From: Pelagihabitans sp947500445
GTDB taxonomy: Bacteria > Bacteroidota > Bacteroidia > Flavobacteriales > Flavobacteriaceae
Reading direction: 5' to 3'
DNA: 64,000 nt
Assembly: GCF_050589625.1 (NCBI RefSeq)
Contig: NZ_JBNGOP010000007.1
Coordinates: forward strand, 62,001-126,000
Every line of letters starts with the position of its first letter. The first letter of the stretch is position 1. This document shows positions 35,492 to 42,885 of the stretch, one piece after another. The notes under the pieces are model-generated. The model worked only from the letters and a program-made list of their open reading frames with translations, did no database searches and was not told where the DNA came from. The translations under genes were made by a program, and so were the position numbers.

Positions 35492-35526
35492 GCAAATGGG
35501 TCGACCCTAGTACTCGACCCATTTGC
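35492..35526 (+). other. Perfect 13-bp RNA hairpin between the PD40 and porP genes
   Basis: GCAAATGGGTCGA - nine bases - TCGACCCATTTGC, a perfect stem without a following T-run, 16 bp after the PD40 stop. It could be an RNA-processing or stability element separating expression of the two genes, or part of an attenuator. Confidence 0.6.
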
Positions 35527-35649
35527 CAACCTAAAGTTCCCCCAGAAAATATTTTCACGATCGTTGACCAGGGAGTGCATGACCCTTACGATCGGTTACA
35601 AAAATGGTATCTATCGGACCTTACACGGTAGCAATCCCCAAAATTGAAG

Positions 35650-37602
35650 ATGATGAGCTATCCTATTACAAAACATACCAAGATTTGCCTGTTACTGCTA
35701 TTCTTTATGGCTGTTGGAAAACAGACCGCACAAGCACAGGAACTCAATACCAACCTAGATTCAAAAAATACATATCACAACCAGTTATTCTTTAATCGAT
35801 TTTTGATCAACCCGACATTTTCGCTGGTTCGTGAAAACAAATCCTATATCAATATCCTACACCGAAACCAATATGCCGCTTTTGAGGACAACAGCCAAAA
35901 CTATTTCCTCGGCTTTAGCAGCAAGGTAAACGACCACACCGCACTAGGTATGAGTGTTTACAGCAATTGGTCCGGAGTTGTACAGGAATTCGGGTTTAAT
36001 GCCAACTATGCCAAATCGGTACAGTTGAGCGAAAAAAGTAAACTAGCGTTCGGTACCAACATTAGCTATTTTAATACCGGTATCGATAAGAACCGAATTG
36101 TGATTACCGAAGAAGATCGGGCGCTTTCGGAAGCTAGAAAAGAAAGTAAGGTGGCCATACAGCCGGGAATTACCCTATCCGTCGGAAAATTCGATTTTGG
36201 AATTTATGCGGAAAACCTATTGGAATACAACCAAACGACCAACGCGTTTTTAACGAACATGAACACCAAAAGTATGAAAGGCTCCCTACAGTACAACCAT
36301 GGCTTCAATGCCACGAGAGGACTTTTCGAAGATGCACGTCTGATGCCCTTGGTACAGGTGGGACAAAACCAGGACGGTAGTATCGGTTATGTAGGTTCCA
36401 TGTTGCTGGACCTCCCAAGCTATGGATGGTTACAGACCACCTATGACGAAGCGTACGGACTGTCCATGGGGCTCGGATTCAACTTGAGCAAGAAAATGTC
36501 CTTGGGATATCTATTGGAAAAAGATATCGCCGTCGAGGATGCCGATTTGGGATGGAACCACGAAGTTTCCCTTGCCTATACCTTTAAGGACAACAACAGT
36601 CCGGGTGCCTATGCCTCGACCTCGGACGATGCCAAAGTGGATCAGATCATTCGAAATTATGAAGAACAAATATTACAACTGAAGGCCGAAAAGGATGCGT
36701 TAGCGCAACAAGACGGTACCAAAAAGACACGAAAAGAACAGAAAAGACAGGCTAAGACCGCCACGGCATTGGCAACCAATGACGCCAGCGCAACGGAAAA
36801 TTCGATCGCCTATGAAAACCGTTTGATCTTGGACGAGCTGATCTGGCGACAGGACTCGATCGAGCAAGCAAGAACGGCTGCTTTTGAAAAAAGGTTCGAA
36901 ACCATGTTCACCTTACTTCATAATGACCTAAGGCAGCGTATGGGCAACGACGGTGGGGTTATCGATAGCCAACCTACCGGTATTGCCCAAACCAGAACGG
37001 CGCCCAAAAAGGTACAACAGCAGGTGAATACAACGGCAATCGCCGCGGTACAACCAAAAAAGAACGCCGGTTTGACGGCCTTGGACAAAGCTCGGGTAGA
37101 GCAGGAAATCGAACGATTGGCCCGTAGCAGCGCGGCGACCGCTACCGTGAGTATCGCAATGGAAAAGCCGGAACTGCATAAGTTGAGCCAAATTCGGGAG
37201 AAAGAAGTGAAAGTAGCTACCACTACCGAGGATAACATTGTGGGTATGGAAACGGTAGCCGATGTGGAAAAAGAGGAGCCTATGAAGTTACCGATCCGTG
37301 TAATGGAACGAAACAGCTTGGAAAATGTGAAATCAGGATATTACATGATCGCAAATGTGTACAAGAGCAAAAAGTATCTGAACCTTTTTATGGAAGACCT
37401 GAAGGAAAAAGGACTGGATGCAAAACAGTTTTACAACAAAGAAAACGGATTGCACTATGTATACCTGGCCGATTATAACTATAAGGACGACGCTAAAGAC
37501 GCTTTTGTCTCCAACTTGGACGGGAAGTATCAAGATGAGAAATGGATCATGGAGGTAGCGGATAATACGACAATCGTTGCCAACGTCTACAGTGATCAAT
37601 AA
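35650..37602 (+). CDS. PorP/SprF-family outer-membrane protein with C-terminal SPOR-like domain
   Basis: 650 aa from ATG 35650 (MMSYPITKHTKICLLLL); a TTG two codons earlier is possible. A signal peptide (TAQAQ) is followed by a PorP/SprF barrel (about 25-330: YHNQLFFNRFLINPTFSLV, AALGMSVY-like strands, ending EVSLAYTFKDNN). A charged coiled and Gln/Ala-rich linker (about 335-560) follows, then a SPOR-like domain (about 565-640: SGYYMIANVYKSKKYLNLF, NGLHYVYLADYNY). PorP/SprF proteins bind the C-terminal domains of secreted proteins such as SprB in gliding/type IX secretion. The SPOR-like domain could bind denuded peptidoglycan, replacing the OmpA domain missing from the PD40 partner (inference). 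Confidence 0.85.
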   Translation: MMSYPITKHTKICLLLLFFMAVGKQTAQAQELNTNLDSKNTYHNQLFFNRFLINPTFSLVRENKSYINILHRNQYAAFEDNSQNYFLGFSSKVNDHTALGMSVYSNWSGVVQEFGFNANYAKSVQLSEKSKLAFGTNISYFNTGIDKNRIVITEEDRALSEARKESKVAIQPGITLSVGKFDFGIYAENLLEYNQTTNAFLTNMNTKSMKGSLQYNHGFNATRGLFEDARLMPLVQVGQNQDGSIGYVGSMLLDLPSYGWLQTTYDEAYGLSMGLGFNLSKKMSLGYLLEKDIAVEDADLGWNHEVSLAYTFKDNNSPGAYASTSDDAKVDQIIRNYEEQILQLKAEKDALAQQDGTKKTRKEQKRQAKTATALATNDASATENSIAYENRLILDELIWRQDSIEQARTAAFEKRFETMFTLLHNDLRQRMGNDGGVIDSQPTGIAQTRTAPKKVQQQVNTTAIAAVQPKKNAGLTALDKARVEQEIERLARSSAATATVSIAMEKPELHKLSQIREKEVKVATTTEDNIVGMETVADVEKEEPMKLPIRVMERNSLENVKSGYYMIANVYKSKKYLNLFMEDLKEKGLDAKQFYNKENGLHYVYLADYNYKDDAKDAFVSNLDGKYQDEKWIMEVADNTTIVANVYSDQ

Positions 37603-37687
37603 AAACTTAAACAAATGATAGCTTAAAAGATTTAAAAAATTTAATTTTGGGTTAGTGGGTCCCGATTTTGACTTGGAATCGGGAAAA

Positions 37688-37723
37688 AGAATAGCGGGGA
37701 CATGCCCCCGCTATTTTCTTTTT
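37688..37723 (+). terminator. Terminator of the PD40-porP region
   Basis: GAATAGCGGGG - ACATGC - CCCCGCTATTTTC and a T-run: a strong GC stem. It is preceded at 37660-37684 by another hairpin, TCCCGATT - TTGACTTGG - AATCGGGA. Together they close the PorP unit about 90 bp after its stop. Confidence 0.88.
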
Positions 37724-38309
37724 AACCAACTCTGGTCCGATATATAGGTGCCGAATGGTTTTCTTATTCGCTGTTTATCCGTGCGTTCTCCTTTTTATTA
37801 CAATCTCCTTTTCCAAATTCTAGAATTTGCTATCCATTACTATTGCTTCCTATTTGCCCGGTTCCTTTTTTATGATACTTAAAAAGTAAGGGCGATACCA
37901 AGGCCTAATCTTTCCCCGCATCATATTCAGAAATTGTACGAATTCCTGAAAATTGGAAAATTATTAGTCTCATTTTATGGTTTTCGCGTTTAAAAAAGTA
38001 GAGAACCTTTGGCTAAAAACAGTGTTGCTTAGCAACGATTTCACATGTTTCCTTCGACTGATCGGGTATCAAAAGTTGGCTTTTTTAGCGCTCTTCTAGT
38101 TTATTTGAAAATTTCCAACAGCAGGAACCCCGTAAAAACCGTCGTTGAAATGCATAGTGAGCACGGTCAAATACCAAAAAAATTAACATTTAGGTGCATT
38201 TGAACGAAAATAGCAAGCTTCAAGTTGATCAGGTTACAATTTTTCCTATGTTTGAGTATCTAATTTATAAAGCATGTAAATATAGTGTAGAACCCAAATC
38301 CCCCACTGC

Positions 38310-38447
38310 ATGAAACCACAAACCTACAAGTACCCAAGTCATCTTTTTAAAACTGCCATGGAGCATAACCCACAAGCTCAGGCCACTTTTTTAAATCGTA
38401 AGCGTCTCGCACAGATTACCTTTCTTAATGCGTTTTATGAACGCTGA
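38310..38447 (+). CDS. Possible small basic protein (45 aa)
   Basis: ATG at 38310, TGA at 38445-38447. The product is basic and begins MKPQTYKYPSHLFKTAMEHN; the second half, ATFLNRKRLAQITFLNAFYER, would form an amphipathic helix. No family is recognised. It is the best candidate in the gene-poor stretch 37724-38747, which otherwise shows AT-rich sequence, a 13-bp dyad GTTGCTTAGCAAC at 38024-38036 and short open frames I do not trust. Confidence 0.3.
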   Translation: MKPQTYKYPSHLFKTAMEHNPQAQATFLNRKRLAQITFLNAFYER

Positions 38448-38747
38448 GTAATCGCGCACTTACAATCTTTTAGAACTCATTTAGCGCAGTACCCAAAGTC
38501 ATTGTTTCCCTAGTGTGAAACGGCCTTTATTTTGTTCTTTGAACGAAATAGGCAATTTTTCCCTGAAAACGATGCCGAAAATCGCTTATTACGAGGTTAC
38601 CCACTATCGTGAAAGGCACCGCTATGCCAAAATGCAAGTAAATTGTTCCCCCAACAATCCTACTTATTCCAAGTTTACCAAATCCACTTTGAGTATATCC
38701 CGATACCGGTTGCCGGTATGGGGATGTACTTAAAAAATCCAAGTAGC

Positions 38748-39377
38748 ATGACCCCAAACACCCTTAAAACAGTGGTGATCGACGGCGATCGATCATTGCA
38801 CCGAACGTACCGATCTTTTTTTGAAATGTATTTAGAATACGACCTCGTTGGCGTTTATAGTTCGGTTGCGGAAGCCGTAGCGGACTACAATACCGTAACG
38901 CCCGACGTCATTTTTACAGAAGTATCCTTTTCCAACGAATGTGGAATAGAGGGCATCAATCAATTTAGACGCCTAGACCCCAACGTTAAAATAATAATGC
39001 TAAGTGAAAAGAACGATTTTGAACTGGTAAAGACCGCTTTTAAAAACTCGGCCAACGGCTATTTGACCAAACCCGTAAACGAGCGTACCCTTTACAACGC
39101 ATTGGATTCCATCAAAAGTGATGGTGCACCTTTGAGCAACGATATTGCCAAAAAATTGATTTCAATGTTCCAACGCAAAAAATATCGGGTCTTTTCCGAT
39201 CGTGAAAACGAGGTTATTGAGTACCTGTCGCAAGGAGCGACCTATAAAACGATAGCGGAAAAACTTTTTGTTACCGCAAGCGCGATCAATTTTCACATCC
39301 AAAACATTTATTTAAAACTTGATGTCAACTCCAAATCGGAGGCCTTGCGAAAATTACGGGAATTGGATTACGCCTAA
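38748..39377 (+). CDS. LuxR-type response regulator with Glu in place of the phospho-acceptor Asp
   Basis: 209 aa from ATG 38748 (MTPNTLKTVVIDGDRS); a longer TTG reading adds an unlikely N-terminus. The receiver domain (1-120) keeps Ser in IIMLSEKN and Lys in LTKPV. The acceptor segment reads PDVIFTEVSF, with Glu58 where Asp is normal, and the acidic pair is shifted (IDGD). The C-terminal LuxR/GerE helix-turn-helix is intact: SDRENEVIEYLSQGATYKTIAEKLFVTASAINFHIQNIYLKL. It may be permanently active or controlled without phosphorylation. No kinase is adjacent. Targets are unknown; the nearby TIR gene is convergent. Confidence 0.88.
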   Translation: MTPNTLKTVVIDGDRSLHRTYRSFFEMYLEYDLVGVYSSVAEAVADYNTVTPDVIFTEVSFSNECGIEGINQFRRLDPNVKIIMLSEKNDFELVKTAFKNSANGYLTKPVNERTLYNALDSIKSDGAPLSNDIAKKLISMFQRKKYRVFSDRENEVIEYLSQGATYKTIAEKLFVTASAINFHIQNIYLKLDVNSKSEALRKLRELDYA

Positions 39378-39446
39378 AGGCCCCAATTTTAAAAACAATA
39401 TCATTTCAGATTTAAAATGGTATAAACAAGAAACTGTGCTGGCAAT

Positions 39447-39491
39447 AAGGCTCCCTTCGAAGATGATCGAAAGGGAGCTTCATTCTTTTTT
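39447..39491. terminator. Terminator between the regulator and the TIR gene
   Basis: AAGGCTCCCTT(CGA) - AGATGA - (TCGA)AAGGGAGCTT then CATTCTTTTTT. The stem includes 8 perfect GC-containing pairs. It lies about 70 bp after the regulator stop, and the T-run suits the + strand. The convergent TIR gene ends at 39598. Confidence 0.75.
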
Positions 39492-39597
39492 ACGATGCTA
39501 ACATTTAAAAAAACAAGCTTATAGCATCTGCATATTGAAGTTTTGAATATTTTTAAATAATTGAAATTGAATTACTTGAGTGTCAAATAATTTACAG

Positions 39598-40869
39598 TTA
39601 CTTTAATTCAATATCTTTAACGGGGCGCACTTGATATTGTCGGTCCGCTACTTCCTTATTGTACCGATATGTGGCATTACCGTTTCTAAAATGCAACAGT
39701 TTGGCCTGATAATCCCCATACAGCGTGGCGCTCCAATAGAGCGTATTTGAAAAGCCTCCTTCATTGTCAGCCCCCTGGCCAATGGTATTGCGCATGGCCA
39801 CCAATTCTTCCAAGGTGGGCAAACGCCAATCGGGGCCTATACGTTCCCCGGATTTTGCGGCATCTTTCCAAGGCATGGTTCCCAAGTCTTCCACATAGGC
39901 CATTTTACCGCTCCGGCCATCGGCGGCAACCGCAAAAACGATACCCCCGGAGTAATTTGACCCTAAGACCAGTTTGGTAAGTGCCTTTTTTACCGTTGAA
40001 GAATCGATGGTCATTTTCAAGGCATTCGTGGTATCCGCATGGAGCACTGGGACATTGGCATCCAAATTGCTCGGTACCGCTTTTTTAATACTGAGAAGAT
40101 ACCAGGCGCCAAGGGAAACAAGACCAACGCCCAATAGCGCTAGGACTAGTTTTGATACTGGCTTTTGTTTGGTTGGCGAAGCGACCGATTCCGCTCCATA
40201 ATCCCTTTCCGAAAATGTATTCACGGTCTCTGTTGGATTTTCCGTTCTTGTTTTAGCTTGGCTGTCCGAAAGCGCCGCTTCCGAATAAGGTGTTTGCATC
40301 GTGTTTGTGGTATTTTCTTCATCTGATGCGGTTCCCTTGGCCTTTTGTTCCTGTTGCTGCTTCTCTAAATTTTGGTCGTTTAAAGGTGTGGCTTCCTTCG
40401 CGGAGTCGACCAATACAAGTGTCTTCAGATATTCACTTAGATGGACAAAGGCATCTTGAACGGAAATAGCGGATGTGCCGGAGATGACCTCTGGGAAAGT
40501 TCTCAGCTCTTTAAAACTAAAATCGTATTCATCCGAATTGAAATCAACATCCCAAGGACAGTCTTCAATGATGACGGGAATAACAGCGCTCCTCCCCTGC
40601 TTATGGCGATCGATGACCTGCTTAAATTCTTGCTGCCCAACAAATTTAGAATACATGAAGGCCTCGCTCAACACCAAAACAAAAACGTCCGTTTCTTCCA
40701 AGGACCATATGGTACTGGGTTTCCATAATGCGTCGGTCGCTATGGGCGAATCGTCCCAGATAACGATACTGCCATGGTCATAAAAGGGTTGCAAATGGTC
40801 CTTAAGGGAAGTTACTTTGGAAAGGTCTTCCGCTGCATAAATAATGGTAATGACTTTTTTTTGGTCCAT
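39598..40869 (-). CDS. TIR-domain membrane protein with C-terminal DUF1566 (Lcl-type) domain
   Basis: 423 aa. Residues 1-155 form a TIR-type domain: KVITIIYAAEDLSKVTSLKD, the WDDSPIATDALW box, and LVLSEAFMYSKFVGQQEF, where Glu81 fits the NADase catalytic Glu. A polar Gln/Thr-rich linker follows, then one membrane helix (about 240-260) and a DUF1566 domain (about 300-423): GGIVFAVAADGRSGKMAYVE, GPDWRLPTLEEL, LYWSATLYGDYQAKLLHF, YQVRPVKD. DUF1566 is related to C-type lectin/FGE-like folds. The fusion suggests a surface or periplasmic sensor linked through the membrane to a cytosolic TIR effector. Bacterial TIR proteins often deplete NAD in phage defence. It stands alone, with a palindrome upstream. 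Confidence 0.8.
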   Translation of the reverse strand: MDQKKVITIIYAAEDLSKVTSLKDHLQPFYDHGSIVIWDDSPIATDALWKPSTIWSLEETDVFVLVLSEAFMYSKFVGQQEFKQVIDRHKQGRSAVIPVIIEDCPWDVDFNSDEYDFSFKELRTFPEVISGTSAISVQDAFVHLSEYLKTLVLVDSAKEATPLNDQNLEKQQQEQKAKGTASDEENTTNTMQTPYSEAALSDSQAKTRTENPTETVNTFSERDYGAESVASPTKQKPVSKLVLALLGVGLVSLGAWYLLSIKKAVPSNLDANVPVLHADTTNALKMTIDSSTVKKALTKLVLGSNYSGGIVFAVAADGRSGKMAYVEDLGTMPWKDAAKSGERIGPDWRLPTLEELVAMRNTIGQGADNEGGFSNTLYWSATLYGDYQAKLLHFRNGNATYRYNKEVADRQYQVRPVKDIELK

Positions 40870-40974
40870 GCGTCCTAAGTTTGGGGTTTCTTTGGAATGT
40901 TGCCTGGTTCGGTGCGGATATACTGGCGCATCGCGTCCATTAAAGATAAAAAAATAAAGTGGAACACTGTCCTA

Positions 40975-40988
40975 AATCGTATACGATT
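40975..40988. promoter_or_regulatory. Perfect 14-bp palindrome upstream of the TIR gene
   Basis: AATCGTATACGATT reads the same on both strands, 106 bp upstream of the TIR start. It looks like a dimeric repressor operator. The remaining gap 40870-41217 shows no gene. Confidence 0.4.
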
Positions 40989-41217
40989 CAAAAAATCATT
41001 CTAACGGATACCTTCTACATCCAACGTATCCTAACCGCCAAAACGCCTTAAAACAATAGGCTCAAGAAATGAAGGTAGGCTGAAAATCTTTTTCATATCA
41101 GTACAATAAGCCTTTTATTAGAAGATCAAGTATTGTCCAGTAATGATGCTGTTGGCGCTATTAACAGAAAGAAGCGATATACTTACCGTTAATGGTCCTG
41201 ATGGGCATAGTAGGTAT

Positions 41218-41613
41218 TCAAAAGGGCCATACGCCCTTATAAATCGATATTTTTACTGCCATATGGGTCGATACCCACGAGGCATGATTCCACTTTTCCA
41301 ATGGTTTCTTGCTTAATGTACCTTTCGGTATTTGTCCGGGACGATTTGTAAGCAGATAAGTGATTATCTCCCATAGCCAGTTGAAATAACTATTGATGGG
41401 CAAGGTATTGAACACCTCCGGATCAAAGTAGCTAAGATGGTAGGCAAAATGGCCGGCATCTTCATCACTATTTTCGCAAAAACACGACGGGCGATAGGTT
41501 TTTTCGTTAGCGGACCAAAATAAGGTTTTCATGAGATAGCTGTCTTCAATCCTATCGTATTCTTCAATAAAATAGCCCCGCTTTTCCTTAACGAACCGAA
41601 TACCATCGGACAT
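41218..41613 (-). CDS. Hypothetical protein, downstream part of a split secreted gene
   Basis: 131 aa from the first ATG in this frame (MSDGIRFVKEKRGYF). It is rich in aromatic residues, with CFCENSDEDAGHFAYHLS and LPINSYFNWLWEIITYLL. No family is recognised. The frame stays open upstream of this ATG and meets a signal-peptide frame at a T7 run, so the real start is probably at 41741 (see the 41218-41741 entry). As a free-standing gene it would lack a secretion signal. Confidence 0.5.
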   Translation of the reverse strand: MSDGIRFVKEKRGYFIEEYDRIEDSYLMKTLFWSANEKTYRPSCFCENSDEDAGHFAYHLSYFDPEVFNTLPINSYFNWLWEIITYLLTNRPGQIPKGTLSKKPLEKWNHASWVSTHMAVKISIYKGVWPF

Positions 41614-41741
41614 TTGCCCCGTTCTTAGGTCATAGGTCGAAAAAAAGTGTTGACGATTTCCCCGAACGGAGGAAAGGTCGTTTGGGCGTTACTAGTGGTC
41701 AGTTGGAAAACGATAACAAGAAAAAATAGCTTTCGGGTCAT
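41218..41741 (-). pseudogene. Secreted hypothetical protein split by a frameshift at a T7 run
   Basis: ATG at 41741 opens a clear signal peptide (MTRKLFFLVIVFQL, cleavage near SNAQ), then TTFPPFGEIVNTFF, and this frame stops at 41625. At the seven-T run 41640-41646 (minus strand) the -1 frame continues STYDLRTGQ into the 131-aa ORF ending at 41218. One added T, or -1 ribosomal slippage, would give a protein of about 174 aa. The zero-frame codons ACT TTT TTT place the run as a perfect U_UUU_UUU slippery heptamer. So this is a recent frameshift mutation, a homopolymer sequencing error, phase variation or programmed frameshifting. Function unknown. Confidence 0.65.
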
Positions 41742-41869
41742 GGAGATGGGGCTGCACTTGAATTTGGAATGGAAGATAGGGATTTACTGGACTTTTACTA
41801 TAGTATCTTGCACCAGACAAAGAACAATCCTCTATTAAATCAAAACAGTATTCAACTTGTAGTAAATGT

Positions 41870-42790
41870 TTATTCAAATCCAACTACTTCGTAATAATGC
41901 TGATAGCCTTTTGGCTCAATCATCCCTGGTATATCCCTTAATCCAGTTGGTTTTAAAATAATCAAACCAGAAAATGAAGTATAAATCTTTGGAGTGCTGA
42001 TATATGTTTCTTGTTCATAACCTAGAGAAGAAAAGTTTTTATCCGCAACCCCATTACTGATTTCGGTTTTTTCTAGAATAACCAAATCACCAATTTCAAT
42101 TTTATCAAAATCTTCCATTATTTCCGTGGGCAGAAAGTTATAATTCATTCCTCCAGTTAAAGACTCAAGATTTTGCACATCCAAATCAACATTTGTTAAA
42201 GATATCTGATTTCTCGTTCCTAGATATTTTGGGATATATTCAAACTTACCACGAAGGCCCTGATATGAAATTAACTTTCTCCAATTAAACCCCTCTTCTT
42301 CTAGTTTTCTTCCAATAAACAGGGAATAAGAAAAACTGTTATGATAATCGATTAAAACACTCTTGGTGCTATCTCTCGTAGTCATTTTAGCATCTGATGG
42401 CAAAAACTTAATGGGCACTCTAAAATTTAACCTCAAGTTGACCGCATCATTCAACTTTAGCTTTTTAGATGCCCTTTTCAACTCATCCAAAAGCAATTTG
42501 ATTTCTTCCGAGTCCGAACGTAATTTATCAACGACCGAATCACCTTCTTTTTCTATCTTTTCAATAGTGCCAGTAGAGGTGTTTTCCAACTCCTTTAATA
42601 TTTCCGAAACCCTTTGCCCAAAATTATTTGCAATTTTTGTGCCGGTACTATCTATCCTTTCCTTTATCTCCTTGTTGGACTTGTCAGCTTTGGTTTCCGC
42701 TCCTTTATGAAGCAAATAGCCCGCCATAGCGGCTAAAATTAATGATATAATCCAAGACCATGGACTAAGAAGAAAACTTTCCCACATCAT
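41870..42790 (-). CDS. AT-rich membrane-anchored coiled-coil hypothetical protein
   Basis: 306 aa from ATG 42790 (MMWESFLL). One membrane helix (about 10-30, SWIISLILAAMAGYLLHKG) is followed by a long charged coiled coil (about 35-110, ERIDSTGTKIANN to LLLDELKRASKKLKL) and a soluble C-terminal domain of beta character (RVPIKFLPSDAKMTTRDST, YLGTRNQISLTNVDLD). No family is recognised. Base composition is visibly more AT-rich than the flanking genes, suggesting transfer. It lies beside the split secreted gene and the TIR gene in an accessory stretch, so a defence or envelope role is possible but unproven. Confidence 0.6.
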   Translation of the reverse strand: MMWESFLLSPWSWIISLILAAMAGYLLHKGAETKADKSNKEIKERIDSTGTKIANNFGQRVSEILKELENTSTGTIEKIEKEGDSVVDKLRSDSEEIKLLLDELKRASKKLKLNDAVNLRLNFRVPIKFLPSDAKMTTRDSTKSVLIDYHNSFSYSLFIGRKLEEEGFNWRKLISYQGLRGKFEYIPKYLGTRNQISLTNVDLDVQNLESLTGGMNYNFLPTEIMEDFDKIEIGDLVILEKTEISNGVADKNFSSLGYEQETYISTPKIYTSFSGLIILKPTGLRDIPGMIEPKGYQHYYEVVGFE

Positions 42791-42885
42791 TTTTATTTTC
42801 ACCAAGTTAAGTTCGTTTTAACATATAAAATAATTGACTTATAAATGTGCAGATACTTGCTCAACTCATTTCTGTTTCCCACCTA

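Noticed and set aside
37977..38099. 40-codon ORF beginning MVFAFKKVENLW
   Set aside because: No context, no paralogue, ordinary chance length; a dyad inside it suggests a non-coding role at most.
38515..38757. Opposing 72- and 76-codon ORFs just upstream of the orphan regulator
   Set aside because: They overlap each other on opposite strands with unnatural composition, so at most one could be real; neither shows a family or start signal.
39598..40869. Possible SEFIR domain instead of TIR at the N-terminus of the DUF1566 fusion
   Set aside because: The WDDSPIATDALW box and the SxxxxxSxxxxQEF pattern fit TIR at least as well; kept as TIR, with a profile search needed to decide.
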